Positions 8,330 to 16,482 of a stretch of DNA of 64,000 bases are shown in pieces (the stretch's first letter is position 1; each line of letters begins with the position of its first letter). The stretch is from Spirochaeta lutea (lineage in GTDB: Bacteria; Spirochaetota; Spirochaetia; DSM-27196; Salinispiraceae). The position numbers and the translations under genes were made by a program. The notes under the pieces were generated by a model. That model worked only from the letters and a program-made list of their open reading frames with translations, made no database searches and had not been told where the DNA came from. The stretch is from contig NZ_JNUP01000029.1 in assembly GCF_000758165.1 (NCBI RefSeq), positions 43,388 through 107,387 on the forward strand, written 5' to 3'.

Positions 8330-8671
8330 ATGGCTATTTCACTTACCGATAAGGCTAAGACCCAGCTTCTCAAGCTGGATATCAATCACGATCAATTTCT
8401 GCGTGTCTGGGTAGAGGCAGGGGGCTGCCAAGGCCACCACTACCAGGCCGCCATAGATACCCAGCGTCAGGACGACGATGTAGAGGTCTACAAGGATCAG
8501 GACCTCAGCATCATCGCCGACCGCTTTTCCACCCCATTCTTCGCCGAGGTAGACATCGACTACTCCGACGACCTCATGAAGGCCGGTTTCAAGTTTACGA
8601 ACCGCCAGGCTGTAAGTACCTGCGGCTGCGGCAGCTTCAAAACCGCCGAAACAGCAGGCGCCACGGGTTAA
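8330..8671 (+). CDS. HesB/IscA-family iron-sulfur carrier protein
   Basis: 113 aa with the A-type carrier fold and its three cysteines: one in AGGCQG (about C33) and the C-terminal CGCGSF pair (about C99 and C101). These proteins accept and deliver [Fe-S] clusters. No isc or suf genes are adjacent, so it acts alone or with distant loci. The internal segment VEVYKDQDLSIIADRFS matches the family. Start ATG 8330 follows CGAGGAGGACC. The short tail AETAGATG after the CGC motif is not conserved. Confidence 0.88.
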   Translation: MAISLTDKAKTQLLKLDINHDQFLRVWVEAGGCQGHHYQAAIDTQRQDDDVEVYKDQDLSIIADRFSTPFFAEVDIDYSDDLMKAGFKFTNRQAVSTCGCGSFKTAETAGATG

Positions 8672-8720
8672 TCCCGATACTCCTGAAGCCTGGGGAAAAA
8701 TCATTTGACCTAGTGCCGAT

Positions 8721-8816
8721 TGCAAAGGCCCTTTGCCGTCGCCACGCGCAATAATGAAAAAAACCCGGGAAGGCCGGTGCAAATTTGGTGGAGGAGCGCT
8801 GCACCGGCCCCGGGTG
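8721..8816. other. Two hairpins in the gap after the IscA-like gene
   Basis: GCAAAGG-C-CCTTTGC (8721-8735) is a tight palindrome. It is followed by a long inverted repeat with arms CCCGGG and GGCCGGTGCA (8764-8781) against TGCACCGGCC and CCGGG (8800-8814), loop 18 nt. Neither has a following T tract. They lie between the plus-strand IscA-like gene and the end of the minus-strand dehydrogenase gene, so a bidirectional stop or mRNA-end structure is likely. No gene is seen in 8672-8912. Confidence 0.55.
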
Positions 8817-8912
8817 GAAGAATTCATTTTCTATCGGGGCCAGCAGAGGCCCCGGTCTACCGGTACGAGCGACCCCGGAAGAATCAGGCACCTGCCCGCC
8901 CCCGATTCCGGG

Positions 8913-9890
8913 TCAGGCCCCGGGCAAACACCCGAGTCCGGGAGCCTGTTGGAGGATCTGGGATACATGCTTCAGCATATCCTGGGAAACCCGGGATAGA
9001 TCGTACTCGGGATGCCATCCCCAGTCCTGCCGGGCCGGGCTGTCATCCACAGATCGCGGCCAGGAATCGGCAATGTCCTGGCGGAAATCCGGCTTGAAGC
9101 TCACAGCAAAATCACCATAGACCCTTCTAATTTCCCGGATAAAATCCCCGGGATCGGCGGAAAACCCGGAAATATTGTAGCAACGCCGGGTTAACAGCTC
9201 GGCCGGGGCATCCATCAGGGCGTCCACAGCCCGAATAACATCCTTCATATACATAAAGGGCAGTCGGGTACCCTCGGTCAGAAAACAGCGGTACCTCCGG
9301 CCCTGGACCGCATGCACGAAAATATCCACAGCGTAGTCGGTAGTCCCACCCCCAGGCTCGGTTTTATAGCTGATAATTCCGGGAAAGCGCAGGGACCGCA
9401 CATCCAGCCCGTACCGCTGGACGTAGTATTCCAGGAGCAGCTCCCCGGCAACCTTGGTAATCCCATACATACTCCCCGGCCGGAGCACCGTTTCGTTGGG
9501 AGTCATATCCCTGGGGGAATCCTGGCCGAAAACCGCAATAGAAGAGGGAAGAAACAATCGGCCGACACCGTGTTTCCGGGCTGCCTCCAACACATTCATG
9601 GTCCCTGTCATATTCACATGGTAGGCCGCCTGGGGGTTCTCCTCCCCCTTGCCGGACAGGATGGCAGCAAGATGGTAGATCGTCTCGAAGCGGTGTTCAG
9701 TTAAAAGGGATTCCAATGCCCGGGCATCGGTTACATCAAGATGAACCCAGGGCTGCCCTGCGGCTGGACTGCCTGCCCGGGGGGGACGGATATCGGCTGC
9801 CATTACCTGGTCGGAACCGTGCATAGCCCGGAGATGCTCTGTTAGCTCTGTGCCGATCTGACCAAAAGCGCCGGTTACCAGTACCCTCAT
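8913..9890 (-). CDS. tdh: L-threonine 3-dehydrogenase, short-chain (SDR/epimerase-like) type
   Basis: 325 aa from ATG 9890 (GGAGG 5 nt upstream; an upstream in-frame ATG at 9908 lacks a ribosome site). The N-terminal Rossmann motif GAFGQIG is at 7-13, with the catalytic Ser around 116-117 and YGITK at Y142/K146. The diagnostic LRFPGIISYKTEPGGGTTDYAV stretch (168-188) is the hallmark of the extended-SDR threonine dehydrogenases that oxidise L-threonine to 2-amino-3-ketobutyrate with NAD+. The usual partner, 2-amino-3-ketobutyrate CoA ligase, is absent from this window. It is divergent from the XRE-cupin regulator with shared operators. Confidence 0.85.
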   Translation of the reverse strand: MRVLVTGAFGQIGTELTEHLRAMHGSDQVMAADIRPPRAGSPAAGQPWVHLDVTDARALESLLTEHRFETIYHLAAILSGKGEENPQAAYHVNMTGTMNVLEAARKHGVGRLFLPSSIAVFGQDSPRDMTPNETVLRPGSMYGITKVAGELLLEYYVQRYGLDVRSLRFPGIISYKTEPGGGTTDYAVDIFVHAVQGRRYRCFLTEGTRLPFMYMKDVIRAVDALMDAPAELLTRRCYNISGFSADPGDFIREIRRVYGDFAVSFKPDFRQDIADSWPRSVDDSPARQDWGWHPEYDLSRVSQDMLKHVSQILQQAPGLGCLPGA

Positions 9891-9916
9891 CCTTGCCTCC
9901 CTCTTCAATGTGGTTT

Positions 9917-9991
9917 AATATATTGAACAACCTTTGTTCAATATATTGGACTCAGACGGACTTGTCAATATTTTTGTCCAATATATTGAAC
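9917..9991. promoter_or_regulatory. Triple operator between tdh and XRE-cupin regulator
   Basis: Three copies of the 12-mer GTTCAATATATT: 9917-9928 (minus), 9936-9947 (plus) and 9980-9991 (minus). The first two make a 31-bp palindrome with 14-bp arms and a CCT centre. The second and third extend to a perfect 16-bp inverted pair (9936-9951 with 9976-9991). Lying in the divergent intergenic region next to an HTH gene, these are probably the regulator's binding sites. Confidence 0.8.
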
Positions 9992-10060
9992 GAAACACGA
10001 GGGCTCCGGGGATTCTCCCTGGATCGCTTGTACGGTGAATAGAATGGAGGAGCATAACCC

Positions 10061-10789
10061 ATGGACTCTCAGAGCACCAATATCCCCGAGGTGGGGCCCA
10101 CAATCCGCACCCTGCGTACCCGGCAGAACCTGAGTCTCGCCGAACTGGCGGCGCGCTGCGGAGTCTCTAAATCCATGATAAGCCAGATTGAGTCGGGGAA
10201 GACTAACCCTACCCTTGCGATGATTTGGAAGATAGCCCGGGGGCTGGGTGCCGATATCCAGATGCTCCTGAACCTTCCCGGAACCTACCCAGGCGCGGAT
10301 GAACAAACCTCGAAAACCGCCCGGCAGGATCCGCCCCCCCCGGGGGAAGACCTGCCCAAGCGGTTTATGCACTTTCAATCCGACGGTTTCACCCAGCTTC
10401 AAGCCGATAAGCCCGGGATCCACTTCTCCGTTCTAACCCCCCTGGAGCAGGCTGAAGACCTAGAAATCTACATGATCACCCTCCAACCCGGTTCCCGTCT
10501 ACAATCCCATCCCCACCTCCCGGGGACAGAAGAGTATCTCACCCTCCTGGAGGGCCAGCTGGAGGTGGGAACCCCGGAGCGCTCAGCCCGGCTGAAATCC
10601 GGTGACTTCATCCTGTACCAGGCCGACGGCCCCCACTTCATGCATAATACCGCCCAAAGCCCGGCGGTGGTGCATCTGGTAGTCCGGTTTCGGTCCGCCA
10701 AACCCCGGCACCGCCGAAAACCCGCTGACCCCATCGGCTCGGCTAATCCTGACCGAGAGCATCCAAAAGCTGCTGTTTACGGCGGGTAA
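10061..10789 (+). CDS. XRE-family regulator with C-terminal cupin
   Basis: 242 aa. Helix-turn-helix at residues 12-66 (IRTLRTRQNLSLAELAARCGVS, ISQIESGKTNPTL), then a low-complexity linker and a cupin sensor domain (about 130-215) with YMITLQPGSRLQSHPHLPGTEEYLTLLEGQLEV and LKSGDFILYQADGPHFMHN. Members of this class sense small metabolites, often amino acids or polyamines. The divergent threonine dehydrogenase and triple operator suggest control of threonine or glycine catabolism plus autoregulation (inference). GGAGGA lies 10 nt before ATG 10061. The 3' end overlaps the ABC ATPase gene tail by 47 bp. Confidence 0.88.
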   Translation: MDSQSTNIPEVGPTIRTLRTRQNLSLAELAARCGVSKSMISQIESGKTNPTLAMIWKIARGLGADIQMLLNLPGTYPGADEQTSKTARQDPPPPGEDLPKRFMHFQSDGFTQLQADKPGIHFSVLTPLEQAEDLEIYMITLQPGSRLQSHPHLPGTEEYLTLLEGQLEVGTPERSARLKSGDFILYQADGPHFMHNTAQSPAVVHLVVRFRSAKPRHRRKPADPIGSANPDREHPKAAVYGG

Positions 10790-11540
10790 AATCCGGTTTT
10801 GTAAGGCCATGGAGGCTCCGTCCCTCCCGGTCCGGCACATCCATCTCCCGTACAACCCGGGCAGGCCGGGCGGAGAGCACGATTATCCGGTCCGATAGGT
10901 AGAGGGCCTCATCAATATCGTGGGTCACAATAAGCAGACTTGTCCCCAGACGGTGCACCAAATCCAAGAACCACTGGTGCAGGCTCGCCCGGGTTAACGC
11001 ATCCAGCCGAGCGAAGGGTTCATCCAGAAGCATCAAGCGGCTGCTGGCCATGTAACTACGCATCAACGCCGCCCGTTGACGCATGCCCCCGGAGAGCTGA
11101 AAGGGGTAGGCCCGGGCAAAGCCCTCCAGCCCGAAGGCGGGGAGCAGCTCCTCCACCGCCTGATGGGCCTGGGCCCGACTCATCCCCCCCAGGGTCAGGG
11201 GCAGGGCAATATTCCCCCCCACCCGGCGCCAGGGCAGGAGCAGATCCTCCTGCTGCATGTAACTCACCCCGCCGGGCTTGCCGGTGCAATCCCTGCCGTC
11301 CAGAAAGACCCGGCCCCGGGGAGGGGCATCCAGCCCGGCGGCCACCGACAGCAGGGTGCTCTTTCCGCAGCCCGAGGGCCCGAGAATGGAAACCACCTCT
11401 CCCCGCCGGACCGACAGACTCACATCCTCCAAAACCGGTAACCCGGGATAGGAAAAACTGATGCCCTCCAGGGCCAGGATAGGATCTCCTTGGGGAGCCC
11501 CCTCCCGGCTGTTTTCATCCCTACCGGGGAAGGAATTCAT
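10743..11540 (-). CDS. thiZ: ABC transporter ATPase of thiamine-precursor uptake system
   Basis: 265 aa from ATG 11540, which overlaps the binding-protein gene by 20 bp. The frame is open upstream but lies inside that gene. Walker [10 protein letters not shown] 54-62, Q-loop QQED near 97, signature LSGGMRQR 149-156, Walker B LMLLDEP 169-175 and H-loop H207 (VTHDIDEA) are all present. It belongs to the taurine/nitrate/HMP subfamily. With the NMT1-type binding protein and permease behind a TPP riboswitch, it powers import of a thiamine pyrimidine precursor. Confidence 0.85.
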   Translation of the reverse strand: MNSFPGRDENSREGAPQGDPILALEGISFSYPGLPVLEDVSLSVRRGEVVSILGPSGCGKSTLLSVAAGLDAPPRGRVFLDGRDCTGKPGGVSYMQQEDLLLPWRRVGGNIALPLTLGGMSRAQAHQAVEELLPAFGLEGFARAYPFQLSGGMRQRAALMRSYMASSRLMLLDEPFARLDALTRASLHQWFLDLVHRLGTSLLIVTHDIDEALYLSDRIIVLSARPARVVREMDVPDREGRSLHGLTKPDFTRRKQQLLDALGQD

Positions 11541-12534
11541 TGGTATACGCCTGGTCAACGTCAAGCTGCTGCTCCAGGAACCCCTCGCCGTAGAGCCACC
11601 CGGCATAGCGGCTCCAAACCTCCCGGCGTTGGTGTCCCCACACCGGAGCCTCGGCCTGGTACTGATCCGCCAAGAATGCCTGACTCTCCCGGGCAAGCTC
11701 CAAGGGAATCTCCGGAACCGCCTCGACGAGAATAGCCGCTGCAGCATCGGCCTGGGTCATGGCGAACTCGTAGCCCTTCGTCAGAGCCGCTAGGAACCGG
11801 GAAATCAGCCCTGGTTCTTCCTCTATGAGGGATTCTGAAGTGATTATAACGGGGGTGTAATAGTCAAATACCGGGTTAACCTTCCCCAGATCCACATAGT
11901 CCAGCTCTACGCCGCGGATCTGAGCCTCAATTCCCGTCCAGGCCCAAAAGATCCAGGCAAAATCTATATCCCGCTGGATGGATTGGAAAAAATCCGCAGA
12001 CCCGATGTTCAGAAACTCCACCGTTGATGGGTCTGCCCCGGCCTGTTCCATTAATGCATGGATGGTAGCCTCCTCCACCGCACTACCCCAGCCGCCGTAG
12101 CGCTTGCCCTCGAAATCTGCCGGCCCTTCCAGGTTCCGGGATGCCGGCCCTGCGAAGCCGGAGGTGTTATGCTGGATAACCGCTGCTATGGAAACCACCG
12201 GCACCGGGTTCTGGGCCGTCCTGGCAAAGGTTACCCCCTCCTGGTAGCTGAACCCGAATTCGGCCCGGCCGGCAGCCACCATGGCGTCCGCCCCGATCTC
12301 CGAAGGCTGGACAATCTCCACATCCAGCCCCTCCTGGGCGAAAAACCCCTCGGCTTGGGCGACATAGGCACCGGTATGGTTGGTATTGGGTACCCAGTCC
12401 AGCACCAGGGTAATCTTTTCCAGGGGCTGATCCCCAGGGACATCGGTTCCCTCAGCTGCTCCGCCTCCGAAGCCCAGGGCCGCTGGGCCCGCCAACAATA
12501 CAATCATCAAAAACACAATATGGTTAATTCTCAT
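11521..12534 (-). CDS. thiY: NMT1/THI5-type pyrimidine-precursor binding protein
   Basis: 337 aa from ATG 12534 (AAGGAG 7 nt upstream), beginning with a signal peptide (residues 1-22) and no lipobox. The mature start ITLVLDWVPNTNHTGAYVAQAEGFF is the signature of ThiY-like proteins that bind formylaminopyrimidine or related HMP precursors. Later ADFEGKRYGGWGS, AWIFWAWTGIEA and FDYYTPVIITS fit the family. Precursor pyrimidine taken up by such systems is processed to HMP for thiamine synthesis. The exact ligand is not deducible. Confidence 0.87.
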   Translation of the reverse strand: MRINHIVFLMIVLLAGPAALGFGGGAAEGTDVPGDQPLEKITLVLDWVPNTNHTGAYVAQAEGFFAQEGLDVEIVQPSEIGADAMVAAGRAEFGFSYQEGVTFARTAQNPVPVVSIAAVIQHNTSGFAGPASRNLEGPADFEGKRYGGWGSAVEEATIHALMEQAGADPSTVEFLNIGSADFFQSIQRDIDFAWIFWAWTGIEAQIRGVELDYVDLGKVNPVFDYYTPVIITSESLIEEEPGLISRFLAALTKGYEFAMTQADAAAAILVEAVPEIPLELARESQAFLADQYQAEAPVWGHQRREVWSRYAGWLYGEGFLEQQLDVDQAYTNEFLPR

Positions 12535-12619
12535 GCTATCTCCTTTTATTTGTTCATAAACCAACGTCATGCGCCAGATTCTTCGTCGGGGCTGTACCCG
12601 AGGTGCATGAACCTTCATC

Positions 12620-13480
12620 CTATTCATCATTCGTACCCATCCAGGGCATAACCATCCGCTGAATCAGGGCGGTGAGGCCGTAGAGAACCATGGACAGTAC
12701 GATGATGACCCCAATGGCCGCAAAGACCCGCTCCACCGCAAAGGATTTCTGGCTTCGGATCAGGTAAACCCCCAATCCCTTGGACCCCCCTAACCACTCT
12801 CCGATGACCGCCCCCATGACACTGTAGGTTACGGCGATCTTCATGCCCGCAAACAAGCTGATCAGAGCCCCGGGCAGCTTCACCACCCAGAAAATCTGGA
12901 GCTTCCCAGCCCCCATGGATTGCAGCAGACGTATCCGGTTCTGGCCCACCCCCCGGAACCCCTGAAGCAGACTCAGAAGCACGGGAAAAAAACAGACCAG
13001 CACCACAACGATGATCCTGGGGGCCATGCCGAACCCGAACCAGAGGATGAATAAGGGAGCCAAGGCGATGAGGGGCACCATCTGGCTTCCCAGCACCAGG
13101 GGGTAGAGGCTGTCTCGGACCAGGGGCAATGCGTCCATGATCATGGACAGGACCAAGGCCAGACTAACCGACAGTACCAGGCCCCCCGCCGCAACCCCCA
13201 GGGTGGTCAGGGCGTGGCGGCTGAGCACATCCCGCTGGGTCCAGAGGGTATCCAGGATCTGGAGAGGCCCGGGCAGAATGAAGGCTGGCACCCAGCCGCT
13301 GCGGCTCACCAGATGCCAGAGCACCACCAGCCCGGTTAGAATCCCCACCGCTCCCAGACGGGGTGAGTACCCCCGACCTGCCGCCCTCACCGTGGAACGC
13401 CGTCCCTTCCGGGGGGGCTTTCCGGGATTCCGCGTCGGAGGAGTCGTGTGCCCTGTTTTATCTTCACCGGGGATCTCCAT
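12620..13480 (-). CDS. thiX: ABC transporter permease of thiamine-precursor system
   Basis: 286 aa. A ~40-residue basic cytoplasmic start precedes about six transmembrane helices. The ATPase-contacting EAA loop is recognisable as RLLQSMGAGKLQIFWVVKLPGALISLFAGMKIAVTYSVMGAVIGEW. It is closest in character to the SsuC/TauC/ThiX permeases. It follows the small thiamine-binding protein by 6 nt and precedes the binding protein by 85 nt, completing the ABC importer under the riboswitch. Confidence 0.87.
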   Translation of the reverse strand: MEIPGEDKTGHTTPPTRNPGKPPRKGRRSTVRAAGRGYSPRLGAVGILTGLVVLWHLVSRSGWVPAFILPGPLQILDTLWTQRDVLSRHALTTLGVAAGGLVLSVSLALVLSMIMDALPLVRDSLYPLVLGSQMVPLIALAPLFILWFGFGMAPRIIVVVLVCFFPVLLSLLQGFRGVGQNRIRLLQSMGAGKLQIFWVVKLPGALISLFAGMKIAVTYSVMGAVIGEWLGGSKGLGVYLIRSQKSFAVERVFAAIGVIIVLSMVLYGLTALIQRMVMPWMGTNDE

Positions 13481-13486
13481 GGCCGC

Positions 13487-13771
13487 TCACCGGTACTTAT
13501 GCAGTTTTTCGTCGAAGGTCACCCCACGGGTGCTGTAGTCAATCTTCACCATGGACAGTACCCGCTCCGCCCCCCGGGAGGTGCAAATCTCCTGGGCCTT
13601 GGCGACAATTCCGAGCAGCTCATCCAGTTCGCCCTCCATGGTGGTCTCCATGGGCCCCACAATATAGGGTACCCCGGTAGATGCAATGTACTCGATGACC
13701 GCATCCACTACCTCGTATACCCGACCGGATTCAACCTTGGGTATGATTTGCAAACTCACATGAATGGCCAT
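13487..13771 (-). CDS. MTH1187/YkoF-like thiamine-binding protein
   Basis: 94 aa, first gene of the thiamine operon. The sequence AIHVSLQIIPKVESGRVYEVVDAVIEYIASTGVPYIVGPMETTMEGELDELLGIV is the compact ferredoxin-like fold of the MTH1187 family (formerly DUF77), which is often fused or linked to thiamine genes. It probably binds thiamine or a precursor in the cytoplasm. AAGGAGG lies 6 nt before ATG 13771. Confidence 0.85.
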   Translation of the reverse strand: MAIHVSLQIIPKVESGRVYEVVDAVIEYIASTGVPYIVGPMETTMEGELDELLGIVAKAQEICTSRGAERVLSMVKIDYSTRGVTFDEKLHKYR

Positions 13772-13798
13772 GCCTTCCTCCTTGAGTCGTTAGGTGTC

Positions 13799-13904
13799 CC
13801 TAGTGTGCAAAAGAATCTACGGTACGCCGGTTAGAGGGGGTGATCCCTGAGCCACCTTGGTGGCACTCTTCTCGGCCTGCCGCTACGCAAGGTTCTGAGC
13901 ACTA
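13799..13904. repeat. Diverged MITE-like element copy D in the thiamine-operon leader
   Basis: 106 bp with ends TAGTGTGCAAAAG and TTCTGAGCACTA. These match the termini of copies A-C at 12/13 and about 9/13 positions, with the same overall length and a central CCACCTTGGTGG hairpin. Flanks GGTGTC (13793-13798) and GGTCTC (13905-13910) may be a decayed target duplication. It lies between the riboswitch terminator and the first gene. Confidence 0.55.
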
Positions 13905-13937
13905 GGTCTCGACTATTTAGGGTGATTTGAACGCGCG

Positions 13938-13961
13938 CCCCCGGAACAACTGGCTCCGGGG
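13938..13961. other. GC-rich hairpin in thiamine leader
   Basis: CCCCGGA stem with loop ACAACTGGC, just downstream of the riboswitch terminator in the direction of transcription. The loop shares GAACAACTGG with the terminator at 28473. No T tract follows on the minus strand, so it is not itself a terminator. Confidence 0.4.
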
Positions 13962-13964
13962 TTC

Positions 13965-14001
13965 AAAAAAACCCTATTCAGCCGATAACAGCTGCATAGG
14001 G
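13965..14001 (-). terminator. Rho-independent terminator controlled by the TPP riboswitch
   Basis: On the minus strand the stem is CCCTAT-g-CAGC paired with GCTG-a-ATAGGG (13972-14001), followed by seven T residues (13965-13971). A second CCCTAT at 14017-14023 can compete for the same ATAGGG arm, the arrangement expected of an expression platform. Confidence 0.8.
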
Positions 14002-14059
14002 TCCGGGATGTCTGCGGGATAGGGTTTGTTGTTTGAAAAACGGATCACGCCGCTTTTCA

Positions 14060-14150
14060 AAGCGCTTCCTACGCTGGCATTACCCAGATCAGGTCTAAGG
14101 GTCGAAGCACCACACTTCCTCTCAGCCGGCTTACCAGCTCCCCTATGCAT
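14060..14150 (-). ncRNA. TPP riboswitch (THI element)
   Basis: On the minus strand the conserved parts appear in order: GGCTGAGA (P2/J3-2 region, 14118-14126), ACCCTTAGACCTGATCTGGGTAATGCCAGCG (split here as ACCCTTAGACCTGATCTGG then GTAATGCCAGCG) ending near 14071, and closing helix bases near 14065 and 14145. It precedes the thiamine-precursor operon, which it should switch off when thiamine pyrophosphate is high, through the terminator downstream. Confidence 0.93.
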
Positions 14151-14263
14151 TCTTTCCTGTACCCTATCCCCTGAACCCCCACATGTCAAGGGCAGAATGG
14201 GTGGAGGGCGTTCCTGGCACCTAGGCTGTTTATAAACACCCAGAATCACCACCCCAGCCGGAC

Positions 14264-14293
14264 TTGATACGTAAAAAGCAAATCCGCTATAGT
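14264..14293 (+). promoter_or_regulatory. Promoter of ppiC giving a leaderless mRNA
   Basis: TTGATA (14264-14269), 18-bp spacer, TATAGT (14288-14293). ATG starts at 14300, exactly 6 nt after the -10, so the predicted transcript begins at or next to the A of ATG. No Shine-Dalgarno is present. Confidence 0.65.
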
Positions 14294-14299
14294 CAAATC

Positions 14300-14575
14300 A
14301 TGGAATTTAGAGCAAGTCATATTCTCGTTAAGGACAAGGCCCTGGCGGAGCGCCTTTTAAAGCAGATCAAGGGCGGCGCCCGGCTGGAAGAACTGGCCAA
14401 GGATTTTTCCACCTGTCCGTCGAAGAGCAAGGGCGGCGATCTGGGATGGTTCGGTCCGGGAAAAATGGTCAAAGAGTTCGAGGCTGCCTGTGCCAAACTC
14501 AGTCCCGGACGGATAAGCCCGGTGGTACGGACCCAGTTCGGCTACCATATTATCAAGCTCACAGGCCGTAGATAA
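14300..14575 (+). CDS. ppiC: Parvulin-type peptidyl-prolyl isomerase
   Basis: 91 aa, a single parvulin domain with no signal peptide: ASHILVKDKALAERLLKQIKGG at the N-terminus, then STCPSKSKGGDLGWFGPGKMVKEFE and the C-terminal VRTQFGYHIIKL. It is close in length and layout to cytoplasmic E. coli PpiC (about 93 aa). It catalyses cis-trans isomerisation of Xaa-Pro bonds. ATG 14300 fits the family start; the upstream TTG at 14264 lies inside the -35 box. It stands alone between the thiamine leader and hipBA. Confidence 0.9.
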   Translation: MEFRASHILVKDKALAERLLKQIKGGARLEELAKDFSTCPSKSKGGDLGWFGPGKMVKEFEAACAKLSPGRISPVVRTQFGYHIIKLTGRR

Positions 14576-14585
14576 CCCCGGGTTT

Positions 14586-14646
14586 AATGTAACGTTTTCA
14601 TTATATTACATTGCAGATACACTCCTTTTGTAATACTATTGTTACA
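14586..14646. promoter_or_regulatory. HipB-type operators upstream of hipBA
   Basis: Two inverted pairs of the half site TGTAA/TTACA. The first is AATGTAA (14586-14592) with TTACATT (14606-14612). The second is TGTAA-N8-TTACA (14629-14646), with the same N8 spacing as known HipB operators. The second ends 14 nt before the hipB start, so the complex would repress its own operon. Confidence 0.65.
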
Positions 14647-14660
14647 TAAGGACCCTTTCT

Positions 14661-15014
14661 ATGAAGTACAGCCTAATGAACGACCAGGATATCATGGAGG
14701 ATCTGGCTCGGCGGATTGATTCCCTCAGGATCCAAAAACACCTAAAGGACAGTGATATCGAGTCACTAGGGGGCATTTCCCGCCAGCTTCTTTCAGATTT
14801 TCGCCGGGGAAAACGGGGCATCAGTCTGAAAAGCTTTATCCGGATTCTCCGGGGGTTGGGCGAGATAGATCGTCTGGACCGTATGCTGCCCCGGGAGCGG
14901 GAATTCCGCCCCCACCCGGACAGCCGGACCCTCCCAGTACGGGATGATCAGAGCAGACGGGTGCGGGATACTGGCCGCCCCCGGCGGGAGTTTACCTGGG
15001 GAGATGAAGAATGA
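14661..15014 (+). CDS. HipB-like antitoxin/DNA-binding protein
   Basis: 117 aa. Residues about 8-75 form a Cro/C1-type HTH (IMEDLARRIDSLRIQKHLKDSDIESLGGISRQLLSDFRRGKRGISLKSFIRILRGL, read here as continuous helices). The arginine-rich C-terminal tail probably contacts the toxin or DNA. It overlaps hipA by 4 bp (ATGA), the typical antitoxin-toxin coupling. The second helix is atypical for XRE proteins, so sequence-only assignment rests partly on context. Confidence 0.8.
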   Translation: MKYSLMNDQDIMEDLARRIDSLRIQKHLKDSDIESLGGISRQLLSDFRRGKRGISLKSFIRILRGLGEIDRLDRMLPREREFRPHPDSRTLPVRDDQSRRVRDTGRPRREFTWGDEE

Positions 15015-16321
15015 GGGACTCGGTGCGGGTGAGCCTCTGGGGAACCACCATCGGCTACCTCGGCTACCCTCCCGGGGGAGGCCGGGTCGCAACCTTCGAG
15101 TACGACCCGGAGTTTATGAACTCCGGAATACAGGTTTCTCCCATCCACCTTCAGTATCCTCCGGGGCTGTTCCGGTTCCCGGACCTATCCGAACCTACCT
15201 TCAAGGGGGTTCCCGGGTTTATAGCCGATTCCCTGCCGGACCGCTACGGTACCCAGCTCATCGATATATACATGGCCGAAAAGGGGATTCCCCCGTCCCG
15301 GATTACCACCCTGGACCGGCTTCTGTATGTGGCAAACCGGGGCATGGGGGCCCTGGAATACCACCCCGGTGAAACCCTGCCCCTCCAGAGGACCAGCCTT
15401 ACCCTTTCCATGCTGACGGAACTCGCAGATCTTGTTACCCGAAACTCCCGGGACCTCCAGCAACGCCTGCACTCTTCAGCCCATCGGGCAGCCGCCTTGT
15501 CCCTTATCCGGGTGGGATCCAGCGCCGGGGGAGCCCGGTCAAAGGCGCTGGTGGCAATTTCATCCCGGGGCACAATCTTGGACGGAACGGTAAACCACGG
15601 ACCGGATTACAGCTACTGGCTGCTGAAATTCGACTCCCCGGAAAATCGGGACCGCGATTCCCCGGATCCCCAGGGACTACCCCGGGTGGAATACATCTAC
15701 AGCCTGATTGCATCAGATGCAGGCATAGCCATGCCCCGAACACGGCTTATAGATGACGGGGAGATAAGCCACTTTCTCATAGAACGCTTCGATCGACGCC
15801 AGACCTCCCGGGGTTTGGATAAGGTTCATTATTGCTCCTGGGCGGGTATAGCCCATGCCGACCGGGACGGGGTGAACTCCTACGAACAGCTAGTCCTTCT
15901 ATCCCGGCAGCTGCACCTGGGCCAGGAAGCAGAAACCCAGATCTTCCGCAGGGCGGTCTTTAATATCCTGGGCCGCAATCACGACGACCACACCAAGAAC
16001 TTCGGCTTTCTTATGGATAGGGATGGAACCTGGTCCCTGTCTCCGGCCTTCGATCTAACCTACTCCTACGATCCCCGGGGACGCTGGACAAAACACCACC
16101 AAACCTGGCTCCAGGGAAAAAATGATCAATTCACCCAAGAGGATTTACTCGCCTTCGGGGGGTTTTGCAACCTCAGTTCCGCAAAGTCCCGGGAAATCAT
16201 TACCCAAACCGCCGATGCATTCAGCCGGTTTTCCCTCCTGGCTAGTACCTACCGGGTGCCGCCAGCCCTGGCCCGGACAGTAGAATCAAATCTGCGGCTT
16301 TTTCTCAGCCCCCGGGGATAA
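15011..16321 (+). CDS. hipA: HipA-family serine/threonine kinase toxin
   Basis: 436 aa. Family features in order are the N-terminal subdomain (LPDRYGTQLIDIYMAEKG), the phosphate-binding GSSAGGARSKAL (169-180), the catalytic loop NHDDHTKNF (323-331) and the metal-binding FDLTYS (347-352). All key residues appear intact, so the kinase should be active. HipA enzymes phosphorylate targets such as glutamyl-tRNA synthetase and induce dormancy. The target of this member is unknown. It is preceded by hipB with TGTAA operators. Confidence 0.9.
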   Translation: MRDSVRVSLWGTTIGYLGYPPGGGRVATFEYDPEFMNSGIQVSPIHLQYPPGLFRFPDLSEPTFKGVPGFIADSLPDRYGTQLIDIYMAEKGIPPSRITTLDRLLYVANRGMGALEYHPGETLPLQRTSLTLSMLTELADLVTRNSRDLQQRLHSSAHRAAALSLIRVGSSAGGARSKALVAISSRGTILDGTVNHGPDYSYWLLKFDSPENRDRDSPDPQGLPRVEYIYSLIASDAGIAMPRTRLIDDGEISHFLIERFDRRQTSRGLDKVHYCSWAGIAHADRDGVNSYEQLVLLSRQLHLGQEAETQIFRRAVFNILGRNHDDHTKNFGFLMDRDGTWSLSPAFDLTYSYDPRGRWTKHHQTWLQGKNDQFTQEDLLAFGGFCNLSSAKSREIITQTADAFSRFSLLASTYRVPPALARTVESNLRLFLSPRG

Positions 16322-16482
16322 GCGCTCAGATCCTTCAAAGCACCCACCCTGCCGCCCATCCCCTGCACCCTTCATCCCGCCCCGAATATCCTGGGGCCGC
16401 CTGGTTGCAGCCACCGGGAGCGCGCCAAGGGTGGGAACCCTCATATAGCGCGTAAACGGTTGTGCCTTTTCACCCCGACGCA

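Noticed and set aside
8672..8912. Possible small gene between iscA-like and tdh
   Set aside because: Frames overlap strong inverted repeats and have no ribosome site or family similarity.
13974..14252. Minus-strand reading frame of 92 codons
   Set aside because: It covers the TPP riboswitch and terminator exactly; low-complexity peptide without family similarity.
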